Assembly (NCBI RefSeq): GCF_023502425.1
Contig: NZ_JAMFMA010000001.1
Location: 620,001-684,000, forward strand
Origin: Flagellimonas spongiicola
GTDB taxonomy: Bacteria > Bacteroidota > Bacteroidia > Flavobacteriales > Flavobacteriaceae
Direction: 5' to 3'
DNA: 64,000 nt
Shown here one piece after another: positions 7,567 to 16,715 of the stretch. The notes under the pieces were generated by a model, which had not been told where the DNA came from, did no database searches, and saw nothing but the letters and a program-made list of their open reading frames with translations. A program made the translations under genes and the position numbers. Positions within the stretch are counted from its first letter, which is position 1. Each line of letters starts with the position of its first letter.

Positions 7567-9773
7567 GCTTCTGTGAGGGTTTGAAGTAATTCACGTACCC
7601 GTTTGGTATTTTCCACAAAATACTTGGCTTGGGTTTTTTTAAGACCAACTTTTACGGTAACTGCCGTTTCTGGCAGTTCTTGAAACATATATTCATCGGT
7701 CCAATCGTCTCCGATTGCAAAAACAAAATCATAGTCATCTTCGCCCAAAATGCGCACAGACGCCCTTCCTTTGTTCACATTACTGCTTTTAACTTCCATC
7801 ACCTTGTTGCCATTCAATACACTGATGCCATCATTACCAATGAGACTGGTCAGCACTGTATTCAATTCTGTGGCACGTTTTTCACCAAAATCAGGGTCGG
7901 TATTTCTATAGTGCCAGGCCATGGAATAATTTTTTTCTTCAATAAATGAGCCAGGGGTTCGGTCTACAAATGATTCCAAGACAGGTTTGATTTTTTCCAT
8001 CCATTCACCTTTCACATTTTCCAACATTTTGAAGGGTTCACCGCCTGTTGAAATCCATACGCCATGCTCTACGATCATATTGTATTTTTTGTCTAGAAAC
8101 CATTTGGTGAACGTTTGCTTGTCCCTACCGCTGATTAAAAACAGTGTGGTGTTTTCATCATTGTGGAGTTTATCCAATAAATTGTATAACTCGGCATCCG
8201 GTATCGCCTTTTGGGGGTCTTTGTGAAATCCAGTTAATGTGCCGTCATAATCCAAGAACAACAACCGTTTATTGGCAGATGCGTAGGTTTTGCTGATTTT
8301 GTTCAACAGAGCATTCGTCATTTTTTGGGAGACAAAAGTTTCATCTCCTTCGCTTTTTCGATTTAACGAATTCATGAATTCATTGGCCCATACTTCCACA
8401 TTATAGCGTTCTAATCGATTTTGGAGGAACATATTTCGGGCCATTTGTTCTTCCTTCGGCATGGTAATGGCTCGTTTAAGCGTATCCGCCTGTTGCTCAA
8501 AATTATTTGGGTTGATAAGTAAGGCTTCATTCATTTCATAGGCTGAACCAGCCATTTCACTTAAAATAAGCACTCCGGTTTTATCTATTCTTGTTGCGAT
8601 ATATTCTTTGGCAACAAGGTTCATACCGTCACGAAGCGGTGTTAACCATGCAATATCACTTGATGTATAGAGATCTATCAAATTTTCAAAAGGAAGCGAC
8701 CGGTAAAAATACCAGATGGGCGTCCAGTTAACGGTGGACAACTCTCCATTTATTCGACCTACCAACTCGTCAATTTCGCGTTTGAGCAGCTGATATTGCG
8801 GCACATTGGACCTTGACGGAACCGCCAATATGATCAATCGTACTTTTTCCTTGTATTCAGGGTATTTGTTTAGGAAGTACTCAAACGCATTGATTCGTTT
8901 GGCAATTCCCTTACTATAATCCAAACGATCAATGGATAAAATCAACTTCGTATCTGGGGCCGAAGCCTTATGATTATCAAGTTTTATCTGAAGATCCGAT
9001 CGTTGATCTTCTTTGTTCTTATTATGTTCTAATGCCGCATCCTTGAACTTTTTATAATCAATACCCATTGGAAACGAATCCACCTTGATTACACGATGGT
9101 CCAAATACACATCATTAAAACTCACATCCAAGCCCAACAATCTGCGCACCGAACTGAGGAAATGTCTTTCGTAATCATAGGTATGGAATCCTATTAAATC
9201 GGAGCCCAGCAAGCCTGTCAATACTTCTTCACGCCAGGGCATTGTTCGAAAAATCTCATACGAAGGGAAAGGAATATGCAAAAAGAAACCAATGGAGGTA
9301 TTGGGACGTTTTTCGCGAACCATCTGAGGAACCAACATCAATTGGTAATCGTGTACCCAAATAGTGTCATTCTCATCGGAATGTGCAATAATGGCATCAG
9401 CAAACTTTTGATTGACACTCTTGTACACATTCCAAAAATCGAGTTCAAACTCAGTGTATTCCAAGAAATAATGGAATAACGGCCAAATGGTCCTATTACT
9501 AAACCCAAAATAAAACCCATCCACATCTTTTGCTGTTAATTTTACTTTGGCGCAACCATGTTCTGACAAGGCTCTATCTATTTCACTTTCAAGGGATTCT
9601 GGGGTATCTTCATCAGTTAGGCCAGACCAGCCTATCCATAAGCTTTCCCCACCACTATGAACTGATTTCATACCTGTGGCCAAACCACCAACACTGGGAA
9701 TTGCGGTAAGGCCGCCATCACTAATTTGTAATTGGACTGGTAGTCTATTGGAAATAATTATAGTTTTACTCAT
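7563..9773 (-). CDS. otsAB: Bifunctional trehalose-6-phosphate synthase / trehalose-phosphatase fusion
   Basis: The 736-residue protein fuses a GT20 synthase (about 1-470) to a HAD-type phosphatase (about 480-736). The synthase shows the nucleotide-sugar and phosphate-binding elements HDYQLMLVPQ (141-150), RLDYSKGI (283-290) and DGMNLVAKEY (382-391). The phosphatase has the nucleophile motif DYDGT (508-512) and the late acidic motif GDDWTDEYMF. Together they convert UDP-glucose and glucose-6-phosphate to trehalose, normally a cytoplasmic osmolyte. Fused enzymes occur in Bacteroidota and eukaryotes; many proteobacteria have separate otsA and otsB. It is transcribed divergently from the GH15 gene across 101 bp and overlaps the propeller/NTF2 gene by 4 bp. 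Confidence 0.95.
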   Translation of the reverse strand: MSKTIIISNRLPVQLQISDGGLTAIPSVGGLATGMKSVHSGGESLWIGWSGLTDEDTPESLESEIDRALSEHGCAKVKLTAKDVDGFYFGFSNRTIWPLFHYFLEYTEFELDFWNVYKSVNQKFADAIIAHSDENDTIWVHDYQLMLVPQMVREKRPNTSIGFFLHIPFPSYEIFRTMPWREEVLTGLLGSDLIGFHTYDYERHFLSSVRRLLGLDVSFNDVYLDHRVIKVDSFPMGIDYKKFKDAALEHNKNKEDQRSDLQIKLDNHKASAPDTKLILSIDRLDYSKGIAKRINAFEYFLNKYPEYKEKVRLIILAVPSRSNVPQYQLLKREIDELVGRINGELSTVNWTPIWYFYRSLPFENLIDLYTSSDIAWLTPLRDGMNLVAKEYIATRIDKTGVLILSEMAGSAYEMNEALLINPNNFEQQADTLKRAITMPKEEQMARNMFLQNRLERYNVEVWANEFMNSLNRKSEGDETFVSQKMTNALLNKISKTYASANKRLLFLDYDGTLTGFHKDPQKAIPDAELYNLLDKLHNDENTTLFLISGRDKQTFTKWFLDKKYNMIVEHGVWISTGGEPFKMLENVKGEWMEKIKPVLESFVDRTPGSFIEEKNYSMAWHYRNTDPDFGEKRATELNTVLTSLIGNDGISVLNGNKVMEVKSSNVNKGRASVRILGEDDYDFVFAIGDDWTDEYMFQELPETAVTVKVGLKKTQAKYFVENTKRVRELLQTLTEA

Positions 9774-9874
9774 GAAAAGTGATTTTAGGACTAAAATGTA
9801 ATAAAATTCCTATTTTTTCGATTTAATAGAAGGTAAAGCCAAACAACAACCAACAGAAAAATTGATTCCCTACT

Positions 9875-11674
9875 ATGGATAACCTAAATTACGGAATAAT
9901 TGGTAACTGCAGAAGTGCCGCATTAATTTCAGATACCGGTTCATTGGATTGGTGTTGTTTGCCCCAATTTGACTCTACTTCGGTCTTTGCAAAGCTTTTG
10001 GATGAAAAGAAAGGTGGAAGCTTTGAAATCAAGGTCAAGTACAATTATGAAATCCACCAACAATATTTTAAGAATACGGCCATTTTGGTTACCCGTTATT
10101 CGGATGGTGAAAATACCTTTGAGGTTCATGATTTCATGCCAAGGTATTACAAATTGAATGGCAAGTACAATGCGCCCCCAGAGATAGTCCGGTATGTAAA
10201 ATACGTATCTGGAGCACCGCGATTTAGTGTTAAATACGACCCTAAATTGGAATATGCCCAAGGTCAAACCACAAATCATGTAAAAGCCAATTTTATTGTC
10301 AGCTTGACCAACAAGCAAAAATTTGACACGCTTTTCATGTACACTTCATTCAATAAAAACAGCGTGGTTTCTGGCGATGAAATTGTATTAAAGGAGGATG
10401 GATACTTTCTGATCTGCTACAACGAAAAAATACTAAAACCTTCTACTGAAAAGATGTCATTGGAGCTTGAGCGTACCAAAATCTACTGGTTGGATTGGGT
10501 GGACAGAACTCCTACGTACAAGCAGTTCAATGACGAAATAATGCGTAGCGCCATTACGTTAAAAATGCTCACGTATGACAAGACTGGAGCTGTATTGGCC
10601 GCTGCTACGACCTCACTTCCGGAAACCATTGGTGAAGTTCGGAATTGGGATTACCGTTTTTGTTGGATTAGGGATGCTTCTATGGTAATCAAAGTAGTTT
10701 CCGAATTAGGTCATAAGAATTCGGCAAAAAGATATTTACAGTTTATTATTGATTTGATGCCCGATAAGGATGAAAAACTCCAAATCATGTATGGTATCAA
10801 TAAAGAAAAGACGTTAACGGAAAAAACTTTGGAGCATTTGGACGGCTACAAAGGATCCAAACCGGTTAGGACCGGAAATGCTGCTTACAAACAAAAGCAA
10901 AACGATATTTATGGCATCCTAATGGATGTTATCTATGAGCAATTGGCAAAGTTCAGCAATGACTTGGAAAATGGAGAGGAATTGTGGAGCATCACCAAAG
11001 GAATTGTGTGGATTGTTAGCAAGCACTGGCGTGAACCGGACAAAGGAATTTGGGAATTTAGAGGGGAAGATCGTCATTTTACGTTCTCCAAAGTGCTGTG
11101 TTGGGTTGCTCTAGATCGTGCCATTAAAGTTGCACGAATGTTTGGAAAGCATCGAAAAATCGAAAAATGGACAGCCTTGGAACAAGAAATCAAGGAGGAT
11201 ATCCATGCACATGCCTGGAATGATGAGGTAAATGCCTTTGTTCAATCTTATGGTTCCAATCACTTGGATGCTTCGGTATTATTAATGGAATCCTATGGAT
11301 TCATCCACGCCAAGGACCCAAAATTTGTAAGTACTGTTAGGGCTATAGAGGAAGATTTAAGCAACGATGGTTTGTTATATCGTTACAAAAACGAAGACGA
11401 TTTTGGATTACCGTCATCTTCTTTCACTATTTGTACCTTTTGGTTTATCAATAGTCTGTTCAAGATAGGAGAAGAGGAAAAAGCCTTGGCCCATTTTGAA
11501 CGTTTATTGAGTTATAGTAACCATCTAGGTTTGTTCAGTGAGGATATCGACTTTAAAACAAAGCGCTTATTGGGTAACTTCCCACAAGCCTATTCACATT
11601 TGGCCTTGATAGAATGTGCCATCAATTTCTCAAGAAAGAAAAGAGAAGAAAAAATATTGGAATCTATTAGCTAG
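9875..11674 (+). CDS. Glycoside hydrolase family 15 protein (glucoamylase/trehalase-like)
   Basis: The 599-residue protein has the bacterial GH15 layout: an N-terminal beta-sandwich (GIIGNCRSAALISDTGSLDW at the start) and an (alpha/alpha)6 barrel containing GEVRNWDYRFCWIRDAS. The general acid is visible as E394 in GIWEFRG. The usual catalytic base motif EGAFxxCxFW reads SSSFTICTFW (514-523), so Ser replaces the expected Glu. There is no signal peptide, so it should be cytoplasmic. Divergence from the trehalose synthase gene suggests an alpha-glucosidic substrate, possibly trehalose as in actinobacterial GH15 trehalases, but activity is uncertain. The 3' end overlaps the convergent decarboxylase gene by 8 bp. 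Confidence 0.85.
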   Translation: MDNLNYGIIGNCRSAALISDTGSLDWCCLPQFDSTSVFAKLLDEKKGGSFEIKVKYNYEIHQQYFKNTAILVTRYSDGENTFEVHDFMPRYYKLNGKYNAPPEIVRYVKYVSGAPRFSVKYDPKLEYAQGQTTNHVKANFIVSLTNKQKFDTLFMYTSFNKNSVVSGDEIVLKEDGYFLICYNEKILKPSTEKMSLELERTKIYWLDWVDRTPTYKQFNDEIMRSAITLKMLTYDKTGAVLAAATTSLPETIGEVRNWDYRFCWIRDASMVIKVVSELGHKNSAKRYLQFIIDLMPDKDEKLQIMYGINKEKTLTEKTLEHLDGYKGSKPVRTGNAAYKQKQNDIYGILMDVIYEQLAKFSNDLENGEELWSITKGIVWIVSKHWREPDKGIWEFRGEDRHFTFSKVLCWVALDRAIKVARMFGKHRKIEKWTALEQEIKEDIHAHAWNDEVNAFVQSYGSNHLDASVLLMESYGFIHAKDPKFVSTVRAIEEDLSNDGLLYRYKNEDDFGLPSSSFTICTFWFINSLFKIGEEEKALAHFERLLSYSNHLGLFSEDIDFKTKRLLGNFPQAYSHLALIECAINFSRKKREEKILESIS

Positions 11675-13109
11675 CTTGTGATTTCAATACGTTTTTAGCT
11701 TCTATTTTTATTTTTTCCATTAAATAGGAGAGATGTTCCATGGTGGTAAAAGGATTCATTAGGGTGGTTCGGAGGTAATGCATTCCGTTTAACTTAGTTT
11801 GCACAAAGTAGTATTCTCCTTCTTCCAATAACCGCTGTCTAATTTTCTGATTTAAAATGTTAATCTCTTCTAGGTTTAATCCATCTTCCACATATCGAAA
11901 GCAAAGTATGTTTGACATGGGTTCCACGGCCAGTTCAAACCGTTCATCTTTATGGATCAAATTGGCAAAATCACGAGCTTTGTCATAGAGATCGGTAACA
12001 TTTTGGTCAAATACTTCTTCACCATATATTTTTAATAGAATGAACCAATGCATGCACATCATGGTTTTAGTACATTCAAAAGTGCGCTTGCCACTATTAT
12101 ACCAATCCTCCTCATCGGTATCAATTAGTAAATAGTCAGCTTTTTGGGAAAAGGTAGTGTATGAATGTTCCCCGTCTTTAAAAAGCAAAGCCGTTGTTAT
12201 GGTTGGCATCATTAGCATTTTGTGACCGTCAATAACCACAGAATCTGATTGGGCTGTTCCGTCTAACAAATGGCGATATTTTTTGGAAAATATTGCGGCA
12301 CCACCGTGCGCTCCATCTACATGAAACCATAGGTTGTATTTCTTGGCAAAATCGCCAATAGCTTCCAAATCATCGTAAATACCGGTGGCTGTTGCTGGAG
12401 CACTACCTACAATAGCAAATACATGGATTCCTTTGGATTTGGCCTCTTGATAATGATTTTCCAATTGGGAAATGTCCATGGTAAAATCATTGGTTACAGG
12501 GATTTTGATAATTCCGGCATCACCGAGTCCCATAATTTTGGCAGCCCGATCAACACAATAATGTGCCTCTTCGCTTACCATGATCGCCAAAGGTTTTGTG
12601 TGACCTTCCTTCCACACATCATGTTCTACCTTTACTTTTCTTGCAGCCAATAGCGCCGTTAAGTTGGCTAAAGTCCCTCCTGAAGTGAGTATTCCTCTGG
12701 AAGCTTCAGTGTATCCAAGACGATTCCCCAAAATATCGCACACTATACGCTCCATAGCGTTAGGCGACATGCCCATTTCGTAAACGGCCATGCCATTATT
12801 GAAAATAGAAGAAACCAAACCTGTTAAGGCAGTAATAGGAGCAGGAGCAGCTACTTGATGACCGGTACATTTTGGATTGTGGACATGGGTGGTCCGTTTA
12901 ATGATTTCCTTGAAAAAGTCTTCTTGGTTACCATTTTTCAAATATTCTTTCCAAAAGGCGAGTTCGTCTTCCGGAAGATTCCAATTAATGGTTTTTTGTT
13001 CCCCTTGGATAGCATCCGAAAGGTGTTTGGTCATTAACTCAATTAGTTGCTGTCCTTGATTTCTAAAATTTTCCGAATCGTAAACAGAAGAAGGCCATGT
13101 TTTGTTCAT
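11667..13109 (-). CDS. Pyridoxal-phosphate-dependent decarboxylase (group II family)
   Basis: The 480-residue protein belongs to the group II PLP decarboxylases (glutamate, tyrosine, DOPA, diaminobutyrate types). Seen are TSGGTLANLTALLAAR (cofactor phosphate contact), HVDGAHGG (Asp binding the pyridine nitrogen) and VVIDGHKML with the Schiff-base Lys. Substrate cannot be assigned from sequence alone. It has no signal peptide. Its last codons overlap those of the GH15 gene on the opposite strand. No partner gene, such as an amino-acid antiporter, is next to it. Confidence 0.85.
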   Translation of the reverse strand: MNKTWPSSVYDSENFRNQGQQLIELMTKHLSDAIQGEQKTINWNLPEDELAFWKEYLKNGNQEDFFKEIIKRTTHVHNPKCTGHQVAAPAPITALTGLVSSIFNNGMAVYEMGMSPNAMERIVCDILGNRLGYTEASRGILTSGGTLANLTALLAARKVKVEHDVWKEGHTKPLAIMVSEEAHYCVDRAAKIMGLGDAGIIKIPVTNDFTMDISQLENHYQEAKSKGIHVFAIVGSAPATATGIYDDLEAIGDFAKKYNLWFHVDGAHGGAAIFSKKYRHLLDGTAQSDSVVIDGHKMLMMPTITTALLFKDGEHSYTTFSQKADYLLIDTDEEDWYNSGKRTFECTKTMMCMHWFILLKIYGEEVFDQNVTDLYDKARDFANLIHKDERFELAVEPMSNILCFRYVEDGLNLEEINILNQKIRQRLLEEGEYYFVQTKLNGMHYLRTTLMNPFTTMEHLSYLMEKIKIEAKNVLKSQAS

Positions 13110-13206
13110 TGCATAAAGGTAGAATGATGGAGTAAAGCTTCAATATTCTGTAGGAAATCTCGTTGTTTAATTGCATTATTGCAGCTTCAATCCGAAAACC
13201 TCAAAA

Positions 13207-14415
13207 ATGAAAATTAAATTTCTACTCTCTTTACTTTTTATATTGATTTTAACAACTAATTTTTATGGTCAGACTCAATTTGAGCCTGGATATTTTGTAA
13301 ATGTTAAAGGTGAAAGAATAAACTGCCTAATAAAGAATTCAAGATGGAGTGATAGTCCTGAAAAGGTAAGCTATAAACTATCGAAATCCGGTAGTACTGA
13401 AACCTTTGATTATGAAACGGTAAGAGAGTTTGGTGTGGAGGAAGAAGTTAGATTTATAGCAGTGACTACAGAATTCCCAAATTCATTTAGAAAACCAAGT
13501 AAATCCGATATTGAGCCTGTACCCATAATGACTAAAAATACAGTTTTTGTAAAGCAAATTTTACAGGGTACTGCTTCATTGTATGAGTATCGGGGCAATA
13601 ATCAGGAGTTTTATTTATATCAATCAGGTGATTCGGAACTCATCGTACTGAATTACAAGAAATATGTTACCACGGAAGATTATAAAGTTCGTGAGAACAA
13701 CATTTACAAAAGACAACTCTCTAAGGAATTGATATGCGGTGGTAATCAGGATATTCAAAAAGTAGCGTACACCAGTAAATCTTTGATATCCTACTTTAGA
13801 GAATATAATAAATGCGTTAATCCAGAAGGGTTGGACGAATCCAAAGTAATTGTTCGGAAAAAGGTCAAAACCAATTTCAAGGTTTACGGCGGAATTCAAC
13901 AATATGGATTTACTTTCGAGCGTAATTTCAGAACTTTGGATTTTGGGGAAAAGACCGTACCCAAGTTTGGAGTAGAGTTGGAAGGTATATTACCTTTTAA
14001 CAACAATAAATGGGGTATTTTCTTATCAATTGATTACAGTAGCTATTACAGTGATATTACTTCGCCTAGTTCCAATTTCGTAAGTTATTCAATGAAACTG
14101 AATCGACTTGGCACTGTTTTAGGGGGGAGACACTATGTGTTTTTGAATAATAAAAATAGCATATTCTTTGAAGCTGGTGTTACTTTCGATAAAGATTTCG
14201 ATTCCAGAATAGATGAATTTATACAAAATCAATTTTTTGAAAACGATGAATTCAATATGTTGGAATTCAATTTTAGTGGAACGTTCGGATTAGGATACAG
14301 TTACAACCAACATTTGGCAATTAAACTCAATTATTATCTAGACCAGAGTCTACTTAAACTTTATAGATCTGATGAATTATCTAGGTTAGCTTTGACGTTG
14401 AGTTATAGGCTATAA
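13207..14415 (+). CDS. Exported protein, probable outer-membrane beta-barrel, function unknown
   Basis: I start at the ATG giving MKIKFLLSLLFILILTTNFYGQ, a clear signal peptide; an in-frame TTG lies 12 codons upstream. The 402-residue protein has an N-terminal soluble part (about 22-210) with a GxxGERINCLIKN motif typical of Bacteroidota proteins of unknown role. The C-terminal part (about 215-402) is made of alternating amphipathic strands and ends with aromatic residues and LSYRL, as outer-membrane barrels do. Substrate and role are unknown. The gene stands alone between convergent neighbours and is followed at once by a strong hairpin terminator. Confidence 0.75.
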   Translation: MKIKFLLSLLFILILTTNFYGQTQFEPGYFVNVKGERINCLIKNSRWSDSPEKVSYKLSKSGSTETFDYETVREFGVEEEVRFIAVTTEFPNSFRKPSKSDIEPVPIMTKNTVFVKQILQGTASLYEYRGNNQEFYLYQSGDSELIVLNYKKYVTTEDYKVRENNIYKRQLSKELICGGNQDIQKVAYTSKSLISYFREYNKCVNPEGLDESKVIVRKKVKTNFKVYGGIQQYGFTFERNFRTLDFGEKTVPKFGVELEGILPFNNNKWGIFLSIDYSSYYSDITSPSSNFVSYSMKLNRLGTVLGGRHYVFLNNKNSIFFEAGVTFDKDFDSRIDEFIQNQFFENDEFNMLEFNFSGTFGLGYSYNQHLAIKLNYYLDQSLLKLYRSDELSRLALTLSYRL

Positions 14416-14417
14416 AA

Positions 14418-14441
14418 AAACCGCCTCAATCGAGGCGGTTT
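14418..14441. terminator. Bidirectional intrinsic terminator
   Basis: A 10-bp perfect stem (AAACCGCCTC / GAGGCGGTTT) encloses the loop AATC. An A-run precedes it and T residues follow it. It sits between the convergent barrel-protein gene and the acyl-CoA dehydrogenase gene and can serve both strands. Confidence 0.85.
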
Positions 14442-14473
14442 TCAAATAGAGCTTTGTTTCAGCATTATTTGAA

Positions 14474-16285
14474 TTAGTCAAAGGTATACCCGTTATCCGC
14501 AGCTACTTTATCCGCAACTAAGGTACGTAGCGCCACGACATTGGGTTGATTTGTATATTTCGTAAAACGTTTTAATCCCATCAGCATCATGCGCTGTTCA
14601 TCGCCTTCTGCAAAAGAAACAATGGCTTCTTTTCCTTTTTGATTAATGATGTCCACTGCGCGATACAAATAAAGCTTGCTCATAGCAATTTGCGCTTCTT
14701 GTGCTTCTTCACCAAAGCGTTTAGCATTTTTCTCTGTTCGTAGAATCGTGGATTCAGCCAAATAGATTTGAATCAAGATATCTGCCGCTGACATCAATAA
14801 CATTTGATGCTCCTCTAATGCAGGACCAAATTTTTGAACTGCACTACCGGCAACCATAAGGAATACTTTTTTCAAACGGGCCACCAAGTCTTTTTCCTCA
14901 GCGAACAATTCTGAAAAATCTGGAGTGTCAAAAGAAGGGATGCCCATAAGTTCTTCGCCAACCGCTGTTGCGGGCCCTAACAAATCTACATGGCCACGCA
15001 TCGCTTTTTTGACCAACATCCCAACAGCCAACATCCTATTGATTTCATTGGTGCCTTCATAGATTCTGGAAATCCTTGCATCTCTCCAAGCTGATTCCAT
15101 CGGTGTATCAGCACTAAAGCCCATGCCACCAAAAATTTGGATGCCTTCATCTGTCGTGTGCTGTACGTGTTCTGAAACAGCTACTTTCAAAATGGAACAT
15201 TCAATTGCATACTCTTCCACACCTTTCAACTCAGCTTCTTGATGTGAGTTTCCTTCTGATTCACGAATCGCAATTCGGTCTTCAATATTTTTTGCAGCTC
15301 TATAACATGCAGATTCGTCAGCATATGCATTGGTTGCCATATCTGCTACTTTGGCTTTAATGGCACCAAAATTCATGATAGGCGTCTTGAATTGGATTCG
15401 CTCATTGGCGTATTTCACAGCTTCCGTGGTCACTCTACGTTGTGCTTCTAAACAAGCGGCAGCCAACTTGATCCGCCCAACGTTTAGGGCGTTCATAGCT
15501 ATTTTAAATCCATTGCCTCTTTCGGAAAGCATATTTTCCACGGGTACTTTGGTTTCATTAAAGAAAACCTGACGCGTGGAGGAAGAATGGATACCCAACT
15601 TCTTTTCTTCATCACCCAATGTGATACCATTATCTGGATCATTATCAACTATGAAACCTGTAATGTTTTTGTCATCCTCAATTCTTGCGAATACAATGAA
15701 CAGATTGCAGAAACCAGCATTGGAAATCCACATCTTTTGTCCAGTAATATTATAATGCTTGCCATCTTTGGATAAAACCGCCTTTGTTTTTCCTGAGTTG
15801 GCATCTGAGCCAGCGCCAGGTTCCGTTAGACAGTAGGCACCAAACCATTCGCCAGAAGCGAGTTTAGGAACGTATTTTTGTTTTTGTTCATCCGTTCCAT
15901 ATAGGGTTATTGGCATAGTTCCAATACCGGTATGCGCACCAAAAGCAGTACTAAACGATCCCGTGGCACCTGAAATGTAGTCGCAAACAAGCATAGTTGA
16001 AACAAATCCCATACCCATACCGCCATAAGCTTCAGGTACGGCAATGCTCAACAATCCCAATTCACCAGCCTTTCGCATGGTTTCTTCCGTATAGGCGTAG
16101 TCTTTTTGTTCAAAACGTTCCCAATGTGCCCAAAGCTCTCGATCAACGAATTCTTTGGTGCTTTCACGCATCATTTTCTGTTCTTCATTTAAATCTTCTA
16201 AGGTGAAAATGTCTTCACATTTGGTTTCTTTGACCAAAAACTGTCCACCTCTTAGGATATCTTTATTTATAGTTTCTGTGCTCAT
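14474..16285 (-). CDS. fadE: Acyl-CoA dehydrogenase
   Basis: The 603-residue flavoprotein shows the family signatures GAYCLTEPGAGSDANSG (149-165), WISNAG and the catalytic base region RIYEGTNEINRML (E410). The extra C-terminal domain of about 170 residues matches VLCAD-like and FadE-type enzymes, which are longer than the 380-residue short/medium-chain forms. It catalyses the first, FAD-dependent step of fatty-acid beta-oxidation. Gene order with the thiolase and bifunctional enzyme upstream matches the Bacillus subtilis fadN-fadA-fadE order. It should be read from the same minus-strand transcript, although a four-helix-bundle gene and heptamer repeats separate it from the thiolase. Confidence 0.93.
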   Translation of the reverse strand: MSTETINKDILRGGQFLVKETKCEDIFTLEDLNEEQKMMRESTKEFVDRELWAHWERFEQKDYAYTEETMRKAGELGLLSIAVPEAYGGMGMGFVSTMLVCDYISGATGSFSTAFGAHTGIGTMPITLYGTDEQKQKYVPKLASGEWFGAYCLTEPGAGSDANSGKTKAVLSKDGKHYNITGQKMWISNAGFCNLFIVFARIEDDKNITGFIVDNDPDNGITLGDEEKKLGIHSSSTRQVFFNETKVPVENMLSERGNGFKIAMNALNVGRIKLAAACLEAQRRVTTEAVKYANERIQFKTPIMNFGAIKAKVADMATNAYADESACYRAAKNIEDRIAIRESEGNSHQEAELKGVEEYAIECSILKVAVSEHVQHTTDEGIQIFGGMGFSADTPMESAWRDARISRIYEGTNEINRMLAVGMLVKKAMRGHVDLLGPATAVGEELMGIPSFDTPDFSELFAEEKDLVARLKKVFLMVAGSAVQKFGPALEEHQMLLMSAADILIQIYLAESTILRTEKNAKRFGEEAQEAQIAMSKLYLYRAVDIINQKGKEAIVSFAEGDEQRMMLMGLKRFTKYTNQPNVVALRTLVADKVAADNGYTFD

Positions 16286-16290
16286 GCTAG

Positions 16291-16325
16291 TAAGAATTAA
16301 GATTCAAGAACCAAGAACTAAGACT
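16291..16325. repeat. Five tandem degenerate heptamers beside the four-helix-bundle gene
   Basis: On the plus strand the DNA reads TAAGAAT, TAAGATT, CAAGAAC, CAAGAAC, TAAGACT in phase: five 7-mers of consensus YAAGANY. The array runs from just upstream of the acyl-CoA dehydrogenase start into the last codons of the four-helix-bundle gene. It could be a mobile-unit end, a spacer or an RNA element. Confidence 0.7.
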
Positions 16326-16683
16326 TAAGGGAAAGTCCATTTTGGAAGCCTGAAATCATTTTTTGTAATTGTTCAATTTTTTTTGATAGTTGGAGAAATT
16401 GTTTTCTCTCAATATAGTTTCTTCTATACGCTATGGTCAGTTGAGTTTCCCATTCAAAACTTGACCCTAAACTCGTTTCCAAGTAAGTATTTAGATGTTT
16501 TTTTGAGGATTTATTGGTACCTTCTGCTATATTACTTGGAATTGAAATAGCACATCTCATTAGTTGTGAAGCTAAATTGTATTTTTCAAAATCAGGGAAG
16601 TTGTTGATGAACCTGTATGTTTCTTCAACAATGTTCATTCCTTCTTCCCAAATTTTTAGCTTCCTGAAATTATGCCGTTTCAT
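16318..16683 (-). CDS. Four-helix-bundle protein (23S rRNA intervening-sequence protein family)
   Basis: The 121-residue protein fits the small four-helix-bundle family first described from 23S rRNA intervening sequences: FRKLKIWEEGMNIVEETYRF, then SQLMRCAISIPSNIAEGTNKSSKKH with the conserved IPSNIAEG, then LGSSFEWETQLTIA. Function is unknown; the fold is proposed to bind nucleic acid or form pentamers. No rRNA gene is nearby. Instead it lies between the thiolase and acyl-CoA dehydrogenase genes, in the same orientation. Heptamer repeats border its 3' side and purine-rich repeat-like DNA its 5' side. This looks like an insertion into a beta-oxidation operon. Confidence 0.88.
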   Translation of the reverse strand: MKRHNFRKLKIWEEGMNIVEETYRFINNFPDFEKYNLASQLMRCAISIPSNIAEGTNKSSKKHLNTYLETSLGSSFEWETQLTIAYRRNYIERKQFLQLSKKIEQLQKMISGFQNGLSLKS

Positions 16684-16715
16684 TCTCTTGTTTCCTTTCT
16701 CTAATCGTCTTGCCT
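16684..16715. repeat. Degenerate purine-rich leader of the four-helix-bundle gene
   Basis: Read on the minus strand, the 32 bases before the start codon contain repeated AAGA-like units (CAAGACG, TTAGAGA, AAGGAAA, CAAGAGA). Their reverse complement resembles the heptamer array on the other side of the gene (TCTTG...TCTTG against TCTTGGTTCTTG). The two flanks may therefore form an imperfect inverted repeat around the gene. Alignment by eye only. Confidence 0.4.

Noticed and set aside
11667-11674. Frameshift or assembly problem where GH15 and decarboxylase genes overlap
   Set aside because: Both proteins end normally for their families; an 8-bp convergent overlap is common.
16318-16683. 23S rRNA intervening sequence
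   Set aside because: The protein family is linked to such elements, but no rRNA sequence flanks it here; it is treated as a stand-alone gene.
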